Part shown: positions 8,906 through 16,263 of the stretch, piece by piece
Position numbering within the stretch: the first letter of the stretch is position 1
How the letters are laid out: every line of letters begins with the position of its first letter
Origin: Caballeronia megalochromosomata
GTDB taxonomy: Bacteria; Pseudomonadota; Gammaproteobacteria; Burkholderiales; Burkholderiaceae
Reading direction: 5' to 3'
Assembly (NCBI GenBank): GCA_001580565.1
Contig: LRBF01000141.1
Coordinates: forward strand, 1 to 43,219
DNA: 43,219 bases
Translations under genes and position numbers: made by a program
The notes under the pieces: model-generated
Told to the model about the DNA's origin: nothing
What the model saw: the letters and a program-made list of their open reading frames with translations, nothing else
Databases searched by the model: none

Positions 8906-11445
8906 GCGCTATCGCCCCTGCTCGCCGGCGTTTCGACACGCTCACGCGCTGGCTGCTCGGCGCGCAGTGGCGCAGTCATCGGGGCCGCGCGCTCGTCGCC
9001 ATGCTGACGATCGCGCTCGGCGTCGGGCTGGGCTATGCCGTGCAGCTCATCAACGGCGCGGCGTTCAACGAGTTTTCCGCCGCCGCGCGCAGTCTGTCGG
9101 GACAGGCGGATTTGCAGGTGCGCGGCGCGCAGCCTTTCATCGACGAGAACATTTATCCGCAACTCGCGACGCATTCGGGCGTTGCGGTCGCGAGTCCGGT
9201 GCTCGAAGTCGATGTCGCGGTGCCCGGCAAGAATGCGCCGCTCAAAGTGCTCGGCATCGACGTGTTCCGCGCGAAGCGCATCGCGCCGGATCTGACCGGC
9301 GTGCCGGCGCCGAACGCATCACTCGATGTGCTCGCCGGCGACGCCATTTTTCTTTCGCCCGCTGCGCAGACATGGCTCGGCGCGCGCGATGGCGGCCAGG
9401 TCGAATTGCAGAGTGGCACGTCGCCGGTAAGGCTGCGTGTCGCGGGCGGCATCGCGCGCACGCGGGCGGGGCAACGCATCGCGGTGATGGATATCGCCGC
9501 CGTGCAGACGCATTTCGCGATGACCGGCAAGCTGTCGCGCGTCGATCTGCAACTCGCGCGCGGCGTCGATCGCGATGCGTTCCGGCAGGCGCTGCAACGC
9601 GAACTCGGCGGACGGCTCGTCGTGACCCGGACGCAGGATATCGAAAGCCGCACCGACCGGCTTTCGCGCGCGTATCGCATCAACATGAACGTGCTTGCGC
9701 TCGTCGCGCTTTTCACCGGCGCGTTTCTCGTGTTCTCCACGCAGGCGGCGGGCGTCGTGCGCCGCCGCGCGCAGTTCGCGATGCTGCGCGTGCTCGGCAT
9801 GACGCGCGCATCGCTTGTGCGGCAGATCATGCTGGAAGGCGCGCTGCTCGGCGTCGTGGGCGGCGTGCTCGGCATCGCGCTCGGCTTCACGGTGGCGGCG
9901 CTCGCGCTGCGCTTTTTCGGCAGCGATCTCGGCGGCGGATATTTTCCGGGCGTCGAGCCGCGCGTCGTCTTCGAGCCGGCCGCAAGCGCGATCTTTCTCG
10001 CGCTCGGCATCGGCGTCGCGCTCGCGGGCACACTCGTTCCCGCGCTCGAAGCGGCGCGCGCACGGCCCGCGCCGGCGTTGAAGGCGGGCAGCGAAGAAGC
10101 CGCGCTCGCGCCGCTCAGCACGCCGTGGCCCGCGCTCGTGTGCCTCGCGCTCGGCGCCGCGCTCACGCAGGCGCCGCCCATCTTCGATATGCCGATCGCC
10201 GGATATCTCGCCGTCGCGTTGCTGCTCGTCGGCGGCATCGCGCTGATGCCGCGTCTCACGGCAATCGTGTTTGGCCGCGCGATGAAGCCGCGCAATGCCG
10301 TCGCGACGCTCGCGCTCGCGCGCCTCGCGAATGCGCCGGGGCAGGCGTCCATCGCGATGGGCGGCGTGCTGTCGAGCTTCACGCTGATCGTCGCGATGGC
10401 GATCATGGTGACGAGCTTTCGCGTGTCGGTGGAAGACTGGCTCGCGCATCTGCTCTCGGCGGATCTCTATGTGCGCATGGCGTCGAGCGGCGATACGGGC
10501 GGCCTGCGGCCCGATCAGCAGATGCAGCTCGCCGCGGCGAAGGGCGTCGCGCATGCGGCGTTCACGCGGGCGTCGAAACTGACGCTCGATGCCGCAAAGC
10601 CGCCCGTCGCATTGATCGCCCGCGAACTCGACGCCGCCGATCCCGGCGCGACACTGCAAATGGCCGGCGACGTGTTGCCACCGGCGTCCGTGCGCGCGGA
10701 TGAAACGCCGGTCTGGGCCTCCGAAGCGATGGCCGATCTGTACGGCTATCGTGTGGGCGAGCGCGTGAGCTTGCCGGTCGGCGGGGCGAACGCGCGCTTC
10801 GTCGTCGCCGGAATATGGCGCGATTACGTGCGGCAGACGGGCGCGCTGCAGATGCGTGTCGCCGACTATCGCCGTCTGACGGGCGACACGACCGCGACCG
10901 ATGTCGCCATCACCTTGCGCGCGGGTGCGAGTGCGGCGCAGGTCATCGAAGCAATCAAAAAGCTGCCCTTCGGCGGCACGCTCGAGTTCTCGCAGCCCGG
11001 CGAGATTCGCGCGCGCACGCTGACCATTTTCGATCGCAGCTTCGCCGTGACGTATTTGCTGGAGGCGGTGGCGATCGTGATCGGACTGTTCGGCGTCGGC
11101 GCGACGTTTTCGATGCAGACGCTCGCGCGCTCGCGCGAATTCGGCATGCTGCGGCACGTCGGCGTGACCCGCGCGCAGATTCTCGCGTTGCTGGCCTCCG
11201 AAGCGGGATGGCTCACGCTGCTCGGCATCGCGATGGGTTGCGTGCTCGGCTTCGCGATCAGCCTGATTCTCGTGTTCGTCGTGAATCCGCAGTCGTTTCA
11301 CTGGAGCATGTCGCTGCACATTCCGTGGACGATGATCGCGATCATCGCGTGCGTGATGCTGGCGTCGTCGTGCGCGACGGCGGTGCTCGCGGGCCGCCGC
11401 GCCGTGTCCGTCGATGCGGTGCGCGCCGTGCGGGAGGACTGGTGA
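8902..11445 (+). CDS. FtsX/MacB-type ABC transporter permease
   Basis: An 847-aa inner-membrane permease with two FtsX-like units, resembling YbbP. A helix near residues 25-45 is followed by a large periplasmic domain. Helix bundles follow around FTGAFLVFSTQAAG and the LRVLGMTRASLVRQIMLEG coupling segment. A second periplasmic domain follows, then a final bundle with SREFGMLRHVGVTRAQILALL. The duplicated 'R-x-x-G-x-(T)-R' coupling segments are typical of the family. It overlaps the ATPase gene upstream by 4 bases and the exported lipocalin-like gene downstream by 1 base. It probably works with that secreted protein in export, release or remodelling at the envelope; the cargo is unknown. Confidence 0.9.
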   Translation: MSAIAPARRRFDTLTRWLLGAQWRSHRGRALVAMLTIALGVGLGYAVQLINGAAFNEFSAAARSLSGQADLQVRGAQPFIDENIYPQLATHSGVAVASPVLEVDVAVPGKNAPLKVLGIDVFRAKRIAPDLTGVPAPNASLDVLAGDAIFLSPAAQTWLGARDGGQVELQSGTSPVRLRVAGGIARTRAGQRIAVMDIAAVQTHFAMTGKLSRVDLQLARGVDRDAFRQALQRELGGRLVVTRTQDIESRTDRLSRAYRINMNVLALVALFTGAFLVFSTQAAGVVRRRAQFAMLRVLGMTRASLVRQIMLEGALLGVVGGVLGIALGFTVAALALRFFGSDLGGGYFPGVEPRVVFEPAASAIFLALGIGVALAGTLVPALEAARARPAPALKAGSEEAALAPLSTPWPALVCLALGAALTQAPPIFDMPIAGYLAVALLLVGGIALMPRLTAIVFGRAMKPRNAVATLALARLANAPGQASIAMGGVLSSFTLIVAMAIMVTSFRVSVEDWLAHLLSADLYVRMASSGDTGGLRPDQQMQLAAAKGVAHAAFTRASKLTLDAAKPPVALIARELDAADPGATLQMAGDVLPPASVRADETPVWASEAMADLYGYRVGERVSLPVGGANARFVVAGIWRDYVRQTGALQMRVADYRRLTGDTTATDVAITLRAGASAAQVIEAIKKLPFGGTLEFSQPGEIRARTLTIFDRSFAVTYLLEAVAIVIGLFGVGATFSMQTLARSREFGMLRHVGVTRAQILALLASEAGWLTLLGIAMGCVLGFAISLILVFVVNPQSFHWSMSLHIPWTMIAIIACVMLASSCATAVLAGRRAVSVDAVRAVREDW

Positions 11446-12530
11446 TGCGCGTTCTGCTGCTCGCGTGGCTGTTCTCGTCCCTGGCGGCAATCGCGGGCGA
11501 GCCGGCGTTTGCGCCCGTCACGCCGGGCCACGCGATCGAATGGCCGAAGGACAGCGGCGCACATTCGCCGTATCGCACGGAATGGTGGTACGCGACCGGC
11601 TGGCTGGAGACGCCCGATCATCAGCCGCTCGGTTTTCAGATCACGTTCTTTCGCTCGAACACGGGACAAAAGCAGGGCGCGAGCGCGTTCGATCCGTCGC
11701 AACTCATCATCGCGCACGCGGCGCTGTCCGATCCCGCGTTCGGACGGCTCGTGCACGATCAGAACGTCGCGCGGCAGGGCTTCGGCCTAGCGTATGCGAA
11801 AGAGGGCAACACAGACGTCAAGCTCGATGCATGGCGCATGACGCGCGCAGCGGACGGCAGCTATGCGGTCGTCGCCGATGCCGCCGGCTTCGCGCTCCAT
11901 CTCACCTTCACGCCGACGCAGCCGCCGATGATCCAGGGCGAGCAAGGTTATTCGCGCAAGGGTCCGTCGCCGGAGCAGGCGAGCTACTACTACAGCGAGC
12001 CGCAACTGAAGGTGACGGGCAGCGTCACGCGGCCGTCGGCATCGGGGAAGACGAATGCGAGTGTCGACGTGACGGGCCGCGCGTGGCTCGATCACGAATG
12101 GTCGAGCACGCTGTTGTCCGCCGATGCGGCCGGCTGGGACTGGCTCGGCGCGAATCTCGACGATGGCTCCGCGCTGATGGCCTTCAAGGTCCGCGCCCGC
12201 GACGGACACGCGGTCTGGGCACACGCCGCGCTGCGCGATCGCGACGGTCGAACGCGGCAATTCGGCCCGGACGATGTGGCGTTCACGCCCGAGCGGCGGT
12301 GGCGCTCGCCGCGCACGAGCACGGACTATCCCGTAGCGATGGACGTGCGCGTCGGCGGGATGCACTGGCGGCTGAATCCGCTCATCGACGATCAGGAACT
12401 CGATTCGCGCGATTCGACCGGGGCGTTGTACTGGGAAGGCGCGGTGACCTTGAGCGGCGATGGCGGAAACGGGCGCGGATATCTCGAACTGACGGGGTAC
12501 GCGAAGACGCTGGAAGTGGAGAAGCGGTGA
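11445..12530 (+). CDS. Exported lipocalin-fold protein, CrtC/AttH-like
   Basis: A 361-aa protein with an N-terminal signal peptide (MRVLLLAWLFSSLAAIAG, cleavage after about residue 17-22). The mature part shows two hallmarks of the AttH/carotenoid 1,2-hydratase family: EWWYATGWL near the N terminus and WLDHEWSS near residue 215. Family members are double-lipocalin beta-barrels that bind or act on hydrophobic substrates; the homologue in carotenoid pathways is a hydratase. No carotenoid genes are nearby, so the name is structural only. The start ATG overlaps the permease stop (TGATG), so the three genes form one operon. This pairing suggests that the ABC unit and the secreted protein handle the same lipid-like ligand. 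Confidence 0.85.
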   Translation: MRVLLLAWLFSSLAAIAGEPAFAPVTPGHAIEWPKDSGAHSPYRTEWWYATGWLETPDHQPLGFQITFFRSNTGQKQGASAFDPSQLIIAHAALSDPAFGRLVHDQNVARQGFGLAYAKEGNTDVKLDAWRMTRAADGSYAVVADAAGFALHLTFTPTQPPMIQGEQGYSRKGPSPEQASYYYSEPQLKVTGSVTRPSASGKTNASVDVTGRAWLDHEWSSTLLSADAAGWDWLGANLDDGSALMAFKVRARDGHAVWAHAALRDRDGRTRQFGPDDVAFTPERRWRSPRTSTDYPVAMDVRVGGMHWRLNPLIDDQELDSRDSTGALYWEGAVTLSGDGGNGRGYLELTGYAKTLEVEKR

Positions 12531-12593
12531 CGCTTTCTGGCGTTATCTGCACGCATCTGGCGTCAAATCATCTGAAAAATGCTAAAGGGTCAG

Positions 12594-12610
12594 CTTAAGC
12601 CTCGTTTAAG
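12594..12610 (+). promoter_or_regulatory. PmrA/QseB-type response-regulator box
   Basis: The direct repeat CTTAAG-N5-TTTAAG matches the known PmrA (BasR)/QseB recognition pattern (C/T)TTAA(G/T) repeated at 11-bp phase. It lies 208 bases upstream of the M23 peptidase gene on the same strand. A TAGTCT hexamer at 12621-12626 could be part of a -10, but the spacing is short, so the promoter itself is unresolved. Confidence 0.45.
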
Positions 12611-12817
12611 AATACTCCCATAGTCTCGACGCGACCCTGATACAACGTTTCGCTTTCCATGTCAGCGCGCTGCTTTTTATCAAAATCCCCGACGTTCGCG
12701 GTGATTTCGCGGCAGATCGAGTAAAGCGCGCTTTTTGTCGCTCGCGGCCGGTGCGCCGCGCCTTCTGATTCCTCGAACGATGCGCGCTGCGCGCGTCGCT
12801 CGTTCCGCCTTTCTCCG

Positions 12818-13807
12818 ATGCCGTTCACTCCCTCCACCGTCTTGCCCGGCAAGGCAGGCAGACTGCTTTTCACTTGCGCGATCGGTTCGGTGTGCACCGT
12901 CGTGATTTGCGACGCGCTGCATCGTACGCATGCGCCGCCCATCGACAAGGACGAACCGCCCGCCGTCTCGCTCAGACAACGCGCGACACCGCCGGCACCG
13001 CCACCCGCACCGCCCGCGCCCACCCGCATTACCGAAAGCGCGACCGTCGATCAGACCTTCTCCGAAGCCGCGCAAAGCCTCGGCATGGGCCAGAGCACGA
13101 TCGCGACGCTCACCGATGCATTCGCGAGCAAGGTCGATCTGCGCCGCGATCTGCGCAAGGGCGACACACTGAGCGTCATCTACGATCGCCCGCAAGGCGG
13201 TACGGACGTGCCGGACGAACCACTCGCCGTCCGCCTTACGACCGGATCGTCTTCGCATGACGTGTTTCTCTATCGCGACCCGAACGGCGAGACGCGCTAT
13301 TACTCGGAAGACGGCAAAAGCACAAAACCCGCGTTCTCGCGTTATCCGGTCGACTTTACGCGCGTATCGTCGGACTTCTCGTTGCGACGGCTCGATCCGG
13401 TCACGCATCGCTGGCAGAGTCATGACGGCGTCGATCTCGCCGCGCCCATTGGCACGCCGGTGCGCGCGACGGCACAGGGCAAGGTGAGCTTCGTCGGCAG
13501 GCAAACGGGCTACGGCAAGGTGATCATGCTCGAGAATCCGCCGCCTTATTCGACTGTGTACGCGCATCTGTCGCGCTTCGCGAAGGGCATCAGAAACGGC
13601 GGGACGGTGCAACGCGGCCAGGTAATCGGCTATGTCGGCGAAACCGGCTGGGCCACGGGGCCGCATCTGCATTACGAAGTGCACGTCGACGACGTGGCGA
13701 TGGACCCGCTCACCGTCGATCTTCCCGGCGACGACCGTCTGCGCGGCGAAGAACGCCAGCGTTTCGCAAAGGAAGCGCAAACGCTGAGCGTTGCGCTGAG
13801 CGGCTGA
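12818..13807 (+). CDS. M23 family murein metallopeptidase (LytM domain)
   Basis: A 329-aa membrane-anchored peptidoglycan endopeptidase. A hydrophobic anchor lies at about residues 15-33, then a proline/alanine-rich linker (about 50-70). A LysM/OapA-like region follows (SLGMGQSTIATLTDAF, KGDTLSVIYDR). The C-terminal LytM domain has HDGVDLAAP (HxGxD metal site, residue ~202) and HLHYEV (second HxH site, residue ~283), so the zinc ligands appear intact. It resembles MepM/YebA proteins, which cleave peptide cross-links to allow cell-wall growth. There is no clear ribosome-binding site before the ATG. The gene ends four bases from the convergent GGDEF gene. An upstream PmrA/QseB-like box suggests envelope-stress control. 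Confidence 0.9.
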   Translation: MPFTPSTVLPGKAGRLLFTCAIGSVCTVVICDALHRTHAPPIDKDEPPAVSLRQRATPPAPPPAPPAPTRITESATVDQTFSEAAQSLGMGQSTIATLTDAFASKVDLRRDLRKGDTLSVIYDRPQGGTDVPDEPLAVRLTTGSSSHDVFLYRDPNGETRYYSEDGKSTKPAFSRYPVDFTRVSSDFSLRRLDPVTHRWQSHDGVDLAAPIGTPVRATAQGKVSFVGRQTGYGKVIMLENPPPYSTVYAHLSRFAKGIRNGGTVQRGQVIGYVGETGWATGPHLHYEVHVDDVAMDPLTVDLPGDDRLRGEERQRFAKEAQTLSVALSG

Positions 13808-13811
13808 CGCT

Positions 13812-14975
13812 TCAGGCCACGAGCCCCATCGATTCGCGCACGCCCGCCGGAACCCAGCGGCTCTTGCCAGCGCGCTTCGCCTCGTAGAGCGCGTTATCGG
13901 CGTCGCGCAGCACGCCGTCGAGCTCGTCGTGATGATGGTCGAACATCGCAATGCCGATGCTCACGCCGATCTCCAGCATCACGCCGCCATCGGTGAGAAA
14001 CGGCTTCGACAGCTCGCGCACGATCACGTCCGCGAGCACGAGCGGATCGGCGTGCGGCGGCGTGACGATCACGAACTCGTCGCCGCCGAGGCGCGCGACC
14101 AGCGACCCTTCTCCCGACAAATGCCGCAAACGCCGCGCGACGAGCGCGAGCAAGGTGTCGCCGACTTCGTGGCCGTGCGCATCGTTGACGGCCTTGAAGC
14201 CGTCGAGATCGAGATAAAGCAGCGCCGATCGCGCGCTGTCCCGCGCATGGCCGGGTTCGCGCGAGCGCAGCGCCTGGAACAGGCCCGCGCGGTTCAGGAG
14301 ACCGGTCAGCTCGTCGTGACGTGCGCGGCGGTCGTTTTCCTGCTCGGCTTTCATCGTCGAGACGAGCATGCCGTTCAGACGCCACGCGGCGGCGCTCATC
14401 GCGAAAAGATAAAAGGGGATTTGCAGGAGCGTGAGCCAGAGCGTCGGTTCGCCCGCCAGCACCGCGCCGATGCAGCACGGCCCGAGCGACAGAAAGATCA
14501 TCACCGCGACGAGACGCGGCGCGCCGAAATTGCGGAAACAGATGCCGCCGACCATCGCGGCCGCGGACAGAAACGAGAGCGTCGCGGCGATCCAGTCGCC
14601 CGATAGCACGGAGACGAGCGCGCCGTAGCCGACCGTTGCGCCCCAGAGCGGCGCGAGCAGCACGTAGGTGTCGGTCAGCGTGGATTTGCGGGCGCGCGCA
14701 CGGCGGCGCGCGACGACGAGCACGCACAGGCGCATGAGGCACACGGCGATTTCGAGCGCGAGCCAGATGTGGAAAGCCGTCGTCGGATGCCGGCGAGCCA
14801 GCACCCACGCGACGGCGACCGTGTTCAGCACCCCGCCCGCGAAGATCGGCAGCGTGCCGAACAGGCTCCCGACGAGGGCGACACGAATCGCGCGGGGGAT
14901 ATCGGCTCCCGCGTGCAGCAACCACGTCGCCGCACGTCCGCGCGGCAGGGTGAACACCTCAGTTTGTTGGTCCAT
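13812..14975 (-). CDS. Membrane-bound GGDEF diguanylate cyclase
   Basis: A 387-aa protein with about six hydrophobic helices in the first ~200 residues (for example IRVALVGSLFGTLPIF, LTLLQIPFYLFAM) and a C-terminal GGDEF domain. The domain is complete: DELTGLLNRAGLF, LYLDLDGFKAVND and the active-site ARLGGDEFVIV at about residue 295. It should make cyclic di-GMP from GTP. The residues at the usual RxxD inhibitory site, five before GGDEF, read GEGS, so product inhibition through that site is not expected. No EAL or known sensor domain follows. I chose the ATG at 14975 (MDQQTEVF); in-frame codons further upstream read like non-coding sequence. Confidence 0.88.
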   Translation of the reverse strand: MDQQTEVFTLPRGRAATWLLHAGADIPRAIRVALVGSLFGTLPIFAGGVLNTVAVAWVLARRHPTTAFHIWLALEIAVCLMRLCVLVVARRRARARKSTLTDTYVLLAPLWGATVGYGALVSVLSGDWIAATLSFLSAAAMVGGICFRNFGAPRLVAVMIFLSLGPCCIGAVLAGEPTLWLTLLQIPFYLFAMSAAAWRLNGMLVSTMKAEQENDRRARHDELTGLLNRAGLFQALRSREPGHARDSARSALLYLDLDGFKAVNDAHGHEVGDTLLALVARRLRHLSGEGSLVARLGGDEFVIVTPPHADPLVLADVIVRELSKPFLTDGGVMLEIGVSIGIAMFDHHHDELDGVLRDADNALYEAKRAGKSRWVPAGVRESMGLVA

Positions 14976-15207
14976 GTCGGCTTCCGGCGGCGGTCCGGCG
15001 ATGGCTGAACCCTCGCGGGAAAGCCGGACCACACATCGGATAACGGTCGTTCGCATCGAAACTTTAGGCCGTCCGGCGCGCCGACAGGCATGCCACGGAG
15101 ATCGCGCACACGACAAAAAATATTCATTCGGCGAGCGTTCTTGACATTTTGTCCGCTTCGCAGGCTCCCGCGCCCACGCAGGGGATGCGCCGAAAGTGGG
15201 CAAAAAA

Positions 15208-15237
15208 TTACAACCTCCTGACGAACAGGGATATATT
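15208..15237 (+). promoter_or_regulatory. Probable housekeeping promoter of the sigma factor gene
   Basis: TTACAA at 15208-15213 and TATATT at 15232-15237, separated by 18 bases, form a reasonable sigma-70-type promoter 57 bases before the orbS-like ATG. Its -10 overlaps the Fur box, which fits iron repression of the sigma factor gene. Confidence 0.6.
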
Positions 15238-15250
15238 GAGAATGATTCGC
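15232..15250. promoter_or_regulatory. Fur box overlapping the orbS promoter
   Basis: The 19-base site TATATTGAGAATGATTCGC matches the classical Fur consensus at about 13 of 19 positions, with the core GAGAATGATT best conserved. It covers the -10 hexamer, so Fur-Fe(II) would block transcription when iron is plentiful. Fur control of the orbS-type sigma gene is established in Burkholderia cenocepacia. Confidence 0.7.
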
Positions 15251-15294
15251 GTTTACGCTAACTTTCCGAGTCCTGTGAAAGTGGAGCACGATTT

Positions 15295-15930
15295 ATGGCT
15301 TACATGCACGCCCAGCCGGCATCGTCGAATCTGCCTCTCGATGCGTACTGGCATCCGCTGCAGCCGCCCGAGCGTCCTTCCGAAAAGCCGAGCCTGCTCG
15401 ATATCGCCGTCGCCAACCGGCAGATGCTCGTGAACATGGCGCGCGGCGTCGTGGGTTGCGCGAGCCGCGCCGAGGACGTGGTGCATGACGTCTTCGTCAG
15501 TCTCATCGACTTGCCGCAACAGGACGTGGTGCGTCAGCCGATGGGCTACATCGCGCGCATGGTGCGCAACGCGTCGATCGACGCATGCCGGCGGCAAAGC
15601 CTCGAAAACATCTATCGCGCGGACGAGGAAGACGGCCTCGACGTGCCGTCGCACGAACTCACGCCCGAAGCGTGCGTGCAGGCGCGCGACACGCTGCGCC
15701 GCGTCTGCGATGCGCTCGCGCAATTGCCCGACCGCAGCCGCACCGCGTTCGAAATGGTTCGCCTCGGCGAAGAGACGCTGCAGAGCACGGCGCGCGCGCT
15801 GAACGTCTCGCAGACGCTCGTGCATTTCATGGTGCGCGACGCGCAGCAGCATTGCGCCGATTGCCTCGACGCGCGCGAACGCAATGTCGCGTGTCCCGCG
15901 TTCGTCGGCGGGCGGGCGCGGCGGCGGTAA
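15295..15930 (+). CDS. orbS: ECF iron-starvation sigma factor, OrbS/MbaS/PvdS type
   Basis: A 211-aa extracytoplasmic-function sigma factor. Region 2 covers about residues 35-100 (AEDVVHDVFVSL; PMGYIARMVRNASIDACRR). Region 4 covers about 125-185 (LPDRSRTAFEMVRLGEETLQ, then the helix-turn-helix ARALNVSQTLVHFMVRDA). The start has GTGGAG upstream with correct spacing. It heads the siderophore locus, and TAAA-N17-CGTC promoters occur before its presumed targets. No FecR-like anti-sigma gene is adjacent. The C terminus contains HCADC followed by another Cys (Cys187, 190, 200). That resembles the cysteine-rich iron-sensing tail reported for B. cenocepacia OrbS, which would let Fe(II) inhibit the protein directly. 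Confidence 0.92.
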   Translation: MAYMHAQPASSNLPLDAYWHPLQPPERPSEKPSLLDIAVANRQMLVNMARGVVGCASRAEDVVHDVFVSLIDLPQQDVVRQPMGYIARMVRNASIDACRRQSLENIYRADEEDGLDVPSHELTPEACVQARDTLRRVCDALAQLPDRSRTAFEMVRLGEETLQSTARALNVSQTLVHFMVRDAQQHCADCLDARERNVACPAFVGGRARRR

Positions 15931-15952
15931 AAAAGCGCGCCCGCCGAACGTC
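15928..15952 (+). promoter_or_regulatory. OrbS-dependent promoter of the MbtH-led operon
   Basis: TAAA at 15928-15931 and CGTC at 15949-15952 are separated by exactly 17 bases with a G/C-rich block, as described for OrbS/PvdS-class promoters. The -35 element overlaps the TAA stop codon of the sigma factor gene. The CGTC ends 42 bases before the MbtH start codon. Confidence 0.75.
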
Positions 15953-15994
15953 TAGTCGATAAAGGCCCACTTCGCACCAGAGAGACACATCACC

Positions 15995-16240
15995 ATGACG
16001 CAACAGCACAACCAGGCAACGGACGATCTCGTCTACACGGTCGTCATCAACGACGAAGAGCAGTACTCGATCTGGCCGACCTTCCGCGAAGTGCCCGCGG
16101 GCTGGCGCGAAGCCGGCAAGCGCGGCGCGAAGGCCGATTGCCTCGCGTACATCGAGAACGCGTGGACCGACATGCGTCCCGCGAGCCTGCGCCGTCACAT
16201 GGACGCGCTGAACGCGCAGGCGAAATCGCGCCTCAACTGA
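15995..16240 (+). CDS. orbH: MbtH-like protein
   Basis: An 81-aa MbtH family protein, the small partner that binds adenylation domains and supports their folding and activity. Family hallmarks are present: [13 protein letters not shown] near the N terminus, then VPAGWR and the Trp-containing C-terminal stretch [15 protein letters not shown]. The length is typical (60-80 aa). It is the first gene after the OrbS-type promoter and lies 23 bases before the hydroxylase gene. It should serve the two NRPSs encoded further downstream. The ornibactin counterpart is OrbH. Confidence 0.95.
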   Translation: MTQQHNQATDDLVYTVVINDEEQYSIWPTFREVPAGWREAGKRGAKADCLAYIENAWTDMRPASLRRHMDALNAQAKSRLN

Positions 16241-16263
16241 TCCGCACGCTTCGAGGATTCAGC

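Larger units (their letters stand above)
14976..15294. other. Divergent intergenic region between GGDEF gene and sigma factor gene
   Basis: These 319 bases separate the diguanylate cyclase and orbS-like genes. The right part holds the iron-regulated promoter and Fur box described separately. A TTGACA hexamer at 15141-15146 stands out, but no matching -10 is visible at the right distance on the plus strand. I see no RNA gene or convincing small ORF here. Confidence 0.6.

Noticed and set aside
12659..12724. A 21-codon ORF in the leader of the M23 peptidase gene
   Set aside because: No ribosome-binding site and no recognisable content; chance occurrence is likely.
15141..15146. TTGACA as the -35 of the sigma gene
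   Set aside because: The bases at the -10 distance are G/C-rich. TTACAA/TATATT nearer the gene fits better and coincides with the Fur box.
14976..15203. N-terminal extension of the GGDEF protein
   Set aside because: The added residues look non-coding (Arg/Cys/Pro-rich, no helix pattern) and would run through the sigma gene's upstream region.
16138..16263. Upstream extension of the dioxygenase gene
   Set aside because: It would overlap the end of the MbtH gene out of frame, and a good ribosome-binding site precedes the ATG at 16264.
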